From NCBI GenBank assembly GCA_030642585.1, contig DAOWNN010000165.1:1-5582 (forward strand): DNA of 5,582 nt, written 5' to 3'. Shown one piece after another: positions 1 to 5,582 of the stretch. Below the pieces are notes generated by a model, which worked only from the letters and a program-made list of their open reading frames with translations, did no database searches and was not told where the DNA came from. The position numbers and the translations under genes are program-made. Source of the DNA: Bacteroidota bacterium. Lineage in GTDB: Bacteria > Bacteroidota > Bacteroidia > Bacteroidales > VadinHA17. How positions within the stretch are numbered: the first letter of the stretch is position 1; each line of letters begins with the position of its first letter.

Positions 1-1
1 A

Positions 2-1603
2 GCAAATCTCGGGAAAGCATTTCCAGAACTGCTTGCCCAGGAGTCACTCATTTCAAAAGTGATTAAAGAAGAAGAAGCTTCATTTTTAAAAACCCTGGAA
101 AGAGGAATTGAACTTTTGCAGGGATTAGTTAAAAAAGCCAGGGAAGAGAAAAAATCTGAATTGAATGGGACATCAGCTTTTGAACTTTACGATACATATG
201 GATTCCCTATCGATCTTACAGAGTTGATACTGAAAGAATATGGGCTTACAGTAAATAAGAAAGAATTTGAGCAGAGCATGTCGGAACAAAAATCACGGTC
301 AAGGAAGGATGGGAAACTTGAAACCGGCGATTGGGTTGAAGTAAGGAAAGAGGATAATAGAGGATTTGTTGGTTACCATCAGACAGAATCGGAGATTTAC
401 ATTACCAGATACCGAAAAATCACCAGGCATGGAGAAGACATGTTTCAATTGGTTTTTAATACTACCCCTTTTTATGCAGAAAGCGGAGGACAGGTTGGTG
501 ATATTGGGATTATTCAATCGGATGAAGAAGGCATTGATATCATGGATACCCAGAAAGAAAACGATTTGATTGTTCACATCGTCAAAGAGTTGCCGGCAAA
601 ACCAAAAAAGGGTTTTATTGCCAGCGTAAACTCTGAAAAAAGAGACTATACAAGCAACAATCATACTGCAACCCATCTTCTCCATGAGGCTTTACGTGAA
701 GTGCTCGGAACCCATGTTGAGCAGAAGGGGTCTCTTGTAGATAGTGAAGCCCTGAGATTTGATTTCAGTCATTTCCAGAGGCTCAATGACGAAGAACTGG
801 ATGAAATAGAAAGAAAAGTAAACGCTCGTATCCGCGCCAACCTACCCGGACAAGAAGAAGTCATTCCCTATGACGAAGCAATCAGAAAAGGAGCTATCGC
901 CCTGTTTGGAGAGAAATATACAGACCGGGTAAGAACCATCCAGTTTGGAAATTCGGTTGAACTCTGTGGCGGAACCCATGTTAAGGCAACAGGAAACATC
1001 GGGATATTTAAAATTGTTTCAGAATCATCAGTAGCAGCCGGAATAAGAAGAATCGAGGCAGTAAGCGGTGCTAATGCCGAAAAATACATTTCAAATTTAC
1101 AACTGCAACTAAAAAATATACAATCCACACTGAAAGGACACAGAGATATTGAAAAAGCAGTATTGTCACTGGTTGAGGAAAACTTAAAGCTCAGGCAGGA
1201 CTCAGAAGTTTTGCAAAAGGCCCATGCCAAAGATCTTAAGAATGACCTTATTCGCAAGCACCTCGAAAAGAAAGGAGACATCTCCCTCATCATTCAGGAA
1301 GTCCAGGTAAAATCTCCTTCAGAATTAAAGGATCTGGCATTCAAGCTCAGGAATCAAGTGGATATGCTTTTTGGTGTCTTAGGATCGGATATCAATGGCA
1401 AAGCTCATCTGGCAGTGGTTATCTCAGATGGCCTTATCAAGAAACTAAGTCTTAATGCCGGTGAGATCATCAAAAATATTTCTACAGAAATCAAGGGTGG
1501 CGGCGGTGGACAAGCCTTTCTTGCAACTGCCGGAGGGAAAGATCCTTCAGGAATACAGAATGCACTCAAGCTTGCCAGAAAATTTATTCAGGACCTTCTA
1601 TAA
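2..1603 (+). CDS. alaS: Alanyl-tRNA synthetase, C-terminal part (5' end outside window)
   Basis: Class II synthetase that charges tRNA-Ala and hydrolyses mischarged Ser/Gly-tRNA-Ala in the cytoplasm. The frame is open from base 2, and the codons before the GTG at 59 read as normal AlaRS sequence (ANLGKAFPELLAQESLISK), so that GTG is internal and the true start lies upstream. 533 residues are visible; with a usual length near 870, roughly 340 are missing, including the aminoacylation core. Fragment numbering: the YDTYGFP signature is at 63-69; the editing domain follows, with HTATH (zinc-ligand His 221 and 225) and CGGTH (Cys 322, His 326); a coiled-coil-like helix spans about 365-415; the C-terminal DHHA1-like domain carries five glycines then Gln (499-504). 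It ends at TAA 1601-1603. All visible editing residues are present and no damage is seen. Identity rests on these motifs and is very secure. Confidence 0.97.
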   Translation, partial: ANLGKAFPELLAQESLISKVIKEEEASFLKTLERGIELLQGLVKKAREEKKSELNGTSAFELYDTYGFPIDLTELILKEYGLTVNKKEFEQSMSEQKSRSRKDGKLETGDWVEVRKEDNRGFVGYHQTESEIYITRYRKITRHGEDMFQLVFNTTPFYAESGGQVGDIGIIQSDEEGIDIMDTQKENDLIVHIVKELPAKPKKGFIASVNSEKRDYTSNNHTATHLLHEALREVLGTHVEQKGSLVDSEALRFDFSHFQRLNDEELDEIERKVNARIRANLPGQEEVIPYDEAIRKGAIALFGEKYTDRVRTIQFGNSVELCGGTHVKATGNIGIFKIVSESSVAAGIRRIEAVSGANAEKYISNLQLQLKNIQSTLKGHRDIEKAVLSLVEENLKLRQDSEVLQKAHAKDLKNDLIRKHLEKKGDISLIIQEVQVKSPSELKDLAFKLRNQVDMLFGVLGSDINGKAHLAVVISDGLIKKLSLNAGEIIKNISTEIKGGGGGQAFLATAGGKDPSGIQNALKLARKFIQDLL

Positions 1604-1716
1604 AACACTATTTTCCGGATAAAATATTTGACTGCTTTTATCTAATCATTTCTTAAAGGACAGTAGTGAAAATAAAACATAGTTTTCGATTTTTCACAAG
1701 CAAAAAAATATCTTCT

Positions 1717-1744
1717 AAAACATGCAATTTCCTGCTTGTTTTTT
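1717..1744 (+). terminator. Weak terminator-like hairpin after alaS
   Basis: AAAACATGCA (1717-1726) can pair with TGCTTGTTTT (1733-1742) around a 6-nt loop, giving ten positions with one T-T mismatch. The T-run (1739-1744) partly lies inside the stem. The stem is AT-rich, so this is a weak candidate for intrinsic termination of alaS, about 115 nt after its stop. The right arm could instead pair with ACAAGCA at 1696-1702. The rest of the 177-bp spacer holds no recognisable gene, and I found no convincing promoter in it. Confidence 0.33.
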
Positions 1745-1780
1745 CGTATATTGTTAGAATAGCATGTAGTACATATTATT

Positions 1781-3550
1781 GTGATTTCCAGGACTTTTGA
1801 CATACCAGAATTTTGCCATAGAGAGCATCCCAGGGATGATATTTTTGCCTGTAAAAAAAACGGTATGTGGAAGAAGGTTTCCACACTTCAATATCTTGAT
1901 CTTTCCCGGCTTGCAGGTATTGGTTTCTTGAGTATGGGGCTGCAAAAAGGAGATATGGTTGCCACTGTTTGCTCTACCAACATACCTGAATGGAACATCA
2001 TTGATATGGGCCTGGCAAGAGCAGGGGTCATTCATGTCCCCGTCTATCCTACCATCAGCGAGGAATCATTCAAATATATTTTCAGGCAATCAGGAGTCAA
2101 ATATATAATTGTATCAGATCAAAAAGTTTACACCAGGATTAAACCTGTATTAGATCATCTTCCTGATTTACAGGGAGTATTTTCAATTGGGAAAATAAAA
2201 AGATTGCCTACCTGGGCAAGGATAATTCAATTAGGAAGAAAACACCGAATCAAGCTTGAAAAAAAATTAACATGCTTAGAACAATCCATCCAGGAAAAAG
2301 ACACTGCCACCCTTATCTATACTTCAGGAACTACCGGCACACCAAAGGGAGTAATGCTTTCACATAAGAACCTTGTAAGTAACCTGACTACAGCATCCCG
2401 GATTCAACCTCTGAAGTATAAGGATAAAGTTTTAAGCTTTCTTCCCCTAAGCCATGTTTATGAACGTACATCAAATTACCAGTTTCAATTTTCAGGGGCA
2501 AGTTTGTACTATGCTGAAGACATAACTTCCATCATGAAGAACTTGATGGAAATAAAACCACATGGCTTTACAGCAGTTCCAAGAGTGCTTGAAAAAATCA
2601 GATCATATTATCTTAACCAGGGTGCTCATTTAAAGGGCATTCAGCGAAATATTTTTGAAGCATCCAAAAAACTCACCAACCAGTATCCATCAGATCACAA
2701 ACAAGACCTCCTGTTTTTATTGCGAAAAGCTATACTGAATGTTCTTGTATTCAAAAAGATACAGATGGCCCTTGGTGGAAAGATAAAATTTATTGGCTGT
2801 GGAGGTGCCAGCTTATCTCCCAAAATTGAAAAGTTCTTCTGGACTGCCGGACTTCCTGTATATCAGGGGTACGGCCTTACAGAAACTTCTCCATTAATCT
2901 CTTTGAACAAAAAAGAAAGCAGACATATTGGTTCAGTCGGGCCCCTTATTCAGGGAGTTGATGTTAAAATCTCCGACGAAGGAGAAATCATGGTTAAGGG
3001 ACCAAATGTTATGCTGGGCTACTACCAGGAAGAAGAACTTACAAGGGAAGTAATAGATAAGCAGGGCTGGTTTCATACAGGTGACCTGGGGAATATGGGG
3101 AAAAATAATTTCCTGTTTATCCATGGTCGTAAAAAAGATCTGTTCAAAACTTCATATGGTAAATATATTGCTCCACAAGTTATTGAAAGCAGGTTCAGGG
3201 AATCAGAGCTCATATCACAACTCATGGTTATTGGGGAAGGAGAAAGATTTGCTGGTGCCCTGGTACTTCCCAACTTTGAGCTTTTATTCAAATGGCTTAA
3301 ATCCATTCACCGTATACATTTAAAAGACAGACATAAGCTCATCCAGCTTCCACTAGTTCGTACCCTGGTTGAAAACGAGATCAATGAAATTAATGAATCT
3401 CTGGGTGCTGAAGAACAAATAAAAAATTTCGAATTGGTAAATAAAGAATGGACAGTTCTTGGAGGAGAATTTTCTCCCAGCCTGAAACTCAGGAGAAAAT
3501 TTATCCTGAAAAAATATGAAAGTCAGGTAAAAGCCATTTATCAGGCTTAA
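1781..3550 (+). CDS. Long-chain fatty-acid--CoA ligase (AMP-forming), intact upstream paralog
   Basis: ANL-superfamily acyl-CoA synthetase of the FAA1/COG1022 type, about 590 aa as usual. It activates long-chain fatty acids with ATP to acyl-adenylate and then transfers the acyl group to CoA; the protein is probably cytoplasmic or peripherally membrane-associated, since no signal peptide or membrane helix is seen. Motifs: P-loop YTSGTTGTPKG (180-190), LSFLPLSHVYER (218-229), GYGLTETSP (363-371), GWFHTGDLG (429-437), A8 hinge GRKKD followed by GKYIAP (449-465), and A10 SPSLKLRRK (565-573) with the probable adenylation lysine at 569. The start is uncertain: GTG 1781 is the only standard start before the conserved RTFD, an in-frame TAG lies at 1760-1762, and no Shine-Dalgarno is visible. 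Stop is TAA 3548-3550. It is paralogous to the next gene, with one extra residue near position 65 and two fewer after the GYGLTETSP motif. The exact chain-length preference cannot be read from sequence. Confidence 0.93.
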   Translation: MISRTFDIPEFCHREHPRDDIFACKKNGMWKKVSTLQYLDLSRLAGIGFLSMGLQKGDMVATVCSTNIPEWNIIDMGLARAGVIHVPVYPTISEESFKYIFRQSGVKYIIVSDQKVYTRIKPVLDHLPDLQGVFSIGKIKRLPTWARIIQLGRKHRIKLEKKLTCLEQSIQEKDTATLIYTSGTTGTPKGVMLSHKNLVSNLTTASRIQPLKYKDKVLSFLPLSHVYERTSNYQFQFSGASLYYAEDITSIMKNLMEIKPHGFTAVPRVLEKIRSYYLNQGAHLKGIQRNIFEASKKLTNQYPSDHKQDLLFLLRKAILNVLVFKKIQMALGGKIKFIGCGGASLSPKIEKFFWTAGLPVYQGYGLTETSPLISLNKKESRHIGSVGPLIQGVDVKISDEGEIMVKGPNVMLGYYQEEELTREVIDKQGWFHTGDLGNMGKNNFLFIHGRKKDLFKTSYGKYIAPQVIESRFRESELISQLMVIGEGERFAGALVLPNFELLFKWLKSIHRIHLKDRHKLIQLPLVRTLVENEINEINESLGAEEQIKNFELVNKEWTVLGGEFSPSLKLRRKFILKKYESQVKAIYQA

Positions 3551-3565
3551 GTTTTTTTCTTAAGC
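3545..3565. repeat. Perfect 7-bp inverted repeat with T7 loop overlapping the acs1 stop
   Basis: GCTTAAG (3545-3551) and CTTAAGC (3559-3565) are exact reverse complements separated by seven T residues. The left arm includes the TAA stop of the upstream ligase. The T-run is in the loop instead of after the stem, so it does not fit a standard intrinsic terminator on the + strand. It may be an mRNA 3'-end structure, or chance in AT-rich DNA. Confidence 0.55.
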
Positions 3566-3578
3566 AAGCAAAAACCCA

Positions 3579-3645
3579 CAAGTTTCAACGGTCGAATTTC
3601 CAAAACTTTACAGTATAACGTATACTGCTGTATATGTGAAACTTG
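3579..3645. repeat. Long inverted repeat in the spacer between the two ligase genes
   Basis: CAAGTTTCA (3579-3587) and TGAAACTTG (3637-3645) are perfect 9-bp complementary arms enclosing 49 nt. The enclosed part contains the separate palindrome at 3611-3627, so a transcript could fold into an outer stem with an inner hairpin. The right arm overlaps the 8-bp palindrome CTTGCAAG (3642-3649). No T-tract follows, so it is not a normal intrinsic terminator. It could be a structured leader of the downstream gene, a regulator site or a remnant repeat; the sequence alone does not decide. Confidence 0.6.
3611..3627. promoter_or_regulatory. Candidate operator: 17-bp palindrome upstream of acs2
   Basis: CAGTATA (3611-3617), ACG, TATACTG (3621-3627): perfect 7-bp half-sites with a 3-bp centre, a geometry typical of sites bound by dimeric repressors. 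It lies 111 bp before the ATG at 3739, in a spacer long enough to hold a promoter. GTATA occurs a third time at 3630-3634. It does not match an acyl-CoA regulator site (FadR or PsrA type) that I can recall, so the binding protein is unknown. Operator function is inferred from symmetry and position only; an RNA hairpin is the alternative. Confidence 0.4.
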
Positions 3646-3710
3646 CAAGCCCGAAAGCAAGATGCCTTACAAACATTTTAAACGGGTCGAAAAAATCAAG
3701 GAGAAATTCA

Positions 3711-3718
3711 TATATTTG
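3711..3718 (+). promoter_or_regulatory. Possible Bacteroidota-type -7 element (TATATTTG)
   Basis: The bases match the Bacteroidota -7 consensus TAnnTTTG exactly and lie 20 nt before the ATG at 3739, which would give a very short leader. No clear TTG-type -33 element is found at the expected distance, and an AAGGAG (3698-3703) lies upstream of the predicted transcript start, where it would be unused. An 8-nt motif in AT-rich DNA can arise by chance, so this is weak. Confidence 0.25.
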
Positions 3719-3738
3719 GCAAACCAAAAACTTTAACC

Positions 3739-4608
3739 ATGGAAGTTAAAAGAACCTTTGACCTGCTGGACTGGTCGCTCGAAAAATTTGATAAAGAGGT
3801 ATCCTTAGCCGGAAAAGAAAATGGCAAATGGGTAAGCTACAGTCACTATGAATATCGGAAGATAGCCACAAATTTCAGTTATGGACTGCTTGCCCTGGGG
3901 CTGAAGCCTGGTGATCGTGTAGCCCTGGTATCAAACAACCGGCCGGAATGGAATTTTATTGATATGGGAATCAGTCAGGCCGGAATGATACACGTGCCAA
4001 TTTACCCCACTATCAGTGCCGAAGAGTATGAATATATTTTAAATGATTCACTACCAAAAAGGATTCTGGTTTCGGATAAGAACCTTTATGCAAGAATTAA
4101 GCCTTTGGCTGAAAAGGTGTCAGATATTGAAGAAATATATACTATCAACAAAGTCGAAGGAGCAAAAAACTGGAAAGACATAGTTGAGTTGGGAGAAAAA
4201 AATGCTGATAAGTTTAAGAATGAGCTTGAAAAAATAAAGAACAATATAAAAGCTCTGGACCTTGTAACCCTGATCTATACTTCAGGAACTACCGGGAATC
4301 CTAAAGGGGTTATGTTGAGCCATGATAACCTTGTTAGCAATGCGATAGCCACAACAGTTGTTCACAGAAACGGACCTGAAGCAAGATGCCTTAGTTTTCT
4401 TCCACTCTGCCATATCTATGAGAGAATGTTGAACTATCACTTTCAATACAAAGGAATAAGCATTTATTATGCAGAAAATATGGGGACCATAATAAACGAC
4501 CTCAAGGATATAAAACCCGAACTGTTTTCCACGGTTCCGAGACTTCTTGAAACGGTTTATGATAAAATTATCGGCACGGGAAAAGACCTGTCATACGTGA
4601 AAAAGTAG
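3739..4608 (+). CDS. N-terminal fragment of the interrupted acyl-CoA ligase (289 aa)
   Basis: This is the product if translation stops at the in-frame TAG (4606-4608). It holds the first part of the AMP-binding domain: RTFD start, PEWNFIDMG, HVPIYPTIS, the P-loop at 180-190 and LSFLPLCHIYER at 218-229. It ends at DLSYVKK, before the GYGLTETSP motif, the A8 hinge and the A10 lysine, so alone it should not complete adenylation or thioesterification. It belongs with the fragment starting 15 nt after its stop, and together they make one full-length ligase. Confidence 0.75.
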   Translation: MEVKRTFDLLDWSLEKFDKEVSLAGKENGKWVSYSHYEYRKIATNFSYGLLALGLKPGDRVALVSNNRPEWNFIDMGISQAGMIHVPIYPTISAEEYEYILNDSLPKRILVSDKNLYARIKPLAEKVSDIEEIYTINKVEGAKNWKDIVELGEKNADKFKNELEKIKNNIKALDLVTLIYTSGTTGNPKGVMLSHDNLVSNAIATTVVHRNGPEARCLSFLPLCHIYERMLNYHFQYKGISIYYAENMGTIINDLKDIKPELFSTVPRLLETVYDKIIGTGKDLSYVKK

Positions 4609-4623
4609 ATTTTCTTCTGGGCA

Positions 4624-5514
4624 GTGAACCTTGGTATGAAATTCAAAATGCAAGGGAAGAATTCATGGTTTTACAAAAGAAAACTAAAGATTGCAGATAA
4701 ACTTATCTTCATTAAATGGAGGGAAGCGCTTGGGGGCAATATAGATGTAATAGTATCTGGTGGGGCAGCTTTACAACCTCGTCTGGCCACCATTTTCTGG
4801 GCAGCAGGGATCAATGTGCTGGAAGGCTATGGACTAACGGAAACTTCCCCAGTTATTGCAGTTAATAACCTGGTAACAGATGAGATAATGGTTGGAACTG
4901 TAGGTCCGCTTATTAAGGATGTGGAAGTAAAAATCGCAGATGATGGCGAGATTCTATGCAAAGGTCCGAATATTATGATGGGTTATTATAACAAGCCTGA
5001 ATTGACTGCAGAGGCGATAGATAAAGATGGATGGTTCCATACAGGAGACATTGGAAAGATAATTGACAATAAATACCTTAAAATTACAGACAGGAAAAAA
5101 GAGATCTTTAAGCTTTCAAGCGGTAAGTATGTTGCTCCACAGGTAATTGAAAATAAGTTTAAAGAATCATTTTTCATACAACAAATTATGGTTGTGGGAG
5201 AAAATGAGAAATTTGCCAGTGCTCTTATCTCTCCAAATTTTGAATTCCTTCATAACTGGTGTTCTATTCATAAGGTAAAATACAGAGATAATGAAGAACT
5301 TATAAATATACCTGAAGTTATTACCAGATATCAAAAAGAAGTAAATTCAATTAATAAGACCCTTACCCTTCATGAACAAATAAAGCGTTTCAGGCTGGTT
5401 TGTAAAGAATGGACTCCAGGTACAGGTGAACTTTCTCCTACTCTGAAACTTAAGAGAAATTATCTGTATAAGGAATATGATCATATTTTAAAAGAGATCT
5501 TTTCTACAAACTAA
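4624..5514 (+). CDS. C-terminal fragment of the interrupted acyl-CoA ligase (up to 296 aa)
   Basis: This is the same frame as the preceding fragment, continuing after TAG; the codons between (IFFWA) also read as ligase sequence. A separate protein could start at GTG 4624 or ATG 4636, but neither has a recognisable ribosome binding site, so independent translation would depend on coupling with the stop just upstream. Motifs in fragment numbering: GYGLTETSP (68-76), GWFHTGDIG (136-144), DRKKE then GKYVAP (156-171), and A10 GELSPTLKLKRN near 268-279. It lacks the P-loop. It ends at TAA 5512-5514. It is better treated as the second half of one gene than as an independent enzyme. Confidence 0.65.
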   Translation: MNLGMKFKMQGKNSWFYKRKLKIADKLIFIKWREALGGNIDVIVSGGAALQPRLATIFWAAGINVLEGYGLTETSPVIAVNNLVTDEIMVGTVGPLIKDVEVKIADDGEILCKGPNIMMGYYNKPELTAEAIDKDGWFHTGDIGKIIDNKYLKITDRKKEIFKLSSGKYVAPQVIENKFKESFFIQQIMVVGENEKFASALISPNFEFLHNWCSIHKVKYRDNEELINIPEVITRYQKEVNSINKTLTLHEQIKRFRLVCKEWTPGTGELSPTLKLKRNYLYKEYDHILKEIFSTN

Positions 5515-5543
5515 AGCAATACTCGTCAGACCACTTATAGTTT

Positions 5544-5575
5544 ATTCATACAAAAGCGAAGCGCATTGTATGAAT
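5544..5575. repeat. Perfect 10-bp inverted repeat with GCGAAGC in the loop
   Basis: ATTCATACAA (5544-5553) and TTGTATGAAT (5566-5575) are exact reverse complements around 12 nt. The loop contains GCGAAGC (5556-5562), known as an unusually stable DNA mini-hairpin. It starts 30 nt after the stop of the second ligase. Only seven more bases are visible, with no T-tract, so it may be an mRNA 3'-end stem, a REP-like intergenic repeat or the edge of a larger element. The remaining bases after 5514 show nothing else. Confidence 0.6.
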
Positions 5576-5582
5576 GTGTGAT

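Larger units (their letters stand above)
3739..5514 (+). pseudogene. Long-chain fatty-acid--CoA ligase, downstream paralog, interrupted by in-frame TAG
   Basis: Read as one gene, this encodes a 591-codon FAA1/COG1022-type acyl-CoA synthetase, the same size as the intact 589-aa copy just upstream. Codon 290 (4606-4608) is TAG; the frame is otherwise open from 3739 to TAA 5512-5514. Motifs in full-length numbering: P-loop YTSGTTGNPKG (180-190), LSFLPLCHIYER (218-229), GYGLTETSP (363-371), GWFHTGDIG, DRKKE then GKYVAP, and A10 SPTLKLKRN near the C-terminus. From about residue 70 to 371 it aligns to acs1 without gaps, with TAG opposite Asn 290, so the break is a substitution and not an indel. AAG to TAG is a plausible single-base origin, as my recollection of the family favours a basic residue there. 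ATG 3739 gives the conserved MEVKRTFD beginning; no ATG, GTG or TTG occurs upstream in frame before TAA 3679. Most likely a recent nonsense allele; readthrough, recoding or a base-call error are not excluded. Confidence 0.8.

Noticed and set aside
299..1293. Open frames on the minus strand inside alaS (299-685, 868-1293) and a + frame at 366-569
   Set aside because: They lie over a well-conserved coding frame, have no recognisable domains and look like shadows of alaS.
1623..1630. AATATTTG, and TATATTGT at 1747-1754, as promoters for acs1
   Set aside because: Each misses the TAnnTTTG consensus, and neither has a convincing upstream TTG element at the right spacing.
1666..1697. GTGAAAA / TTTTCAC inverted repeat after alaS as a terminator
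   Set aside because: The stem is only 7 bp and AT-rich, with a loop of 18 nt and no T-tract after it; easily chance.
1642..2035. Minus-strand open frames at 1642-1884 and 1754-2035
   Set aside because: They overlap the start of the ligase gene or spacer, resemble no known family, and their composition looks like translated AT-rich spacer and antisense codons.
2933..3323. Short frames inside acs1 (2933-3124 and 3073-3306 on minus, 3081-3323 on plus), plus 4986-5177 on minus inside acs2
   Set aside because: All sit opposite or out of phase with conserved ligase motifs. The acs1 and acs2 minus-strand shadows resemble each other only because the genes are paralogs.
4606..4608. Pyrrolysine insertion at the TAG
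   Set aside because: Acyl-CoA ligases are not known pyrrolysine proteins, the position is not catalytic, and no Pyl machinery is visible here.
4600..4630. Frameshift as the reason the second ligase is split
   Set aside because: Both halves are in the same frame and align to the paralog without gaps, so only a substitution to TAG explains it.
1..5582. CRISPR array, transposase, tRNA or rRNA gene, riboswitch
   Set aside because: No regularly spaced repeats, transposase motifs, cloverleaf-like sequence or recognisable riboswitch core was found in the spacers.

Overview
The window looks like an ordinary chromosomal segment of a moderately AT-rich bacterium, most likely a member of the Bacteroidota. 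That placement is inferred from the style of the proteins, the weak or absent Shine-Dalgarno sequences and a TAnnTTTG-type motif before the last gene; no marker gene settles it. All genes lie on the + strand.

Layout: (1) 2-1603 is the 3' part of alaS, alanyl-tRNA synthetase, cut by the left edge of the window. The editing domain and the C-terminal DHHA1-like domain are complete and look functional. (2) 1604-1780 is non-coding, with a weak terminator-like hairpin. (3) 1781-3550 is an intact long-chain fatty-acid--CoA ligase (AMP-forming, FAA1/COG1022-like, 589 aa), called acs1 here for convenience. (4) 3551-3738 is a 188-bp spacer rich in dyad symmetry: a palindrome at the acs1 stop codon, a perfect 17-bp palindrome nested inside a longer inverted repeat, an isolated AAGGAG and a TATATTTG motif. 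(5) 3739-5514 is a second, paralogous ligase (acs2) that would be 591 aa but is split by a single in-frame TAG at codon 290 (4606-4608). Reading frame, alignment to acs1 and all downstream catalytic motifs are preserved on both sides of the stop. (6) 5515-5582 is a short tail with a perfect 10-bp inverted repeat around a GCGAAGC core.

How the genes relate: both ligases would activate long-chain fatty acids to acyl-CoA through an acyl-adenylate, for lipid synthesis or beta-oxidation. They form a tandem paralogous pair, and the intact upstream copy could relieve selection on the interrupted one. alaS is a housekeeping neighbour with no evident functional link.

I do not see a new multi-gene system. 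The most notable observation is the clean in-frame amber codon in an otherwise well-preserved gene. It is most simply a recent nonsense mutation; stop-codon readthrough, recoding or split expression are less likely alternatives. The structured spacer upstream of that gene comes next.
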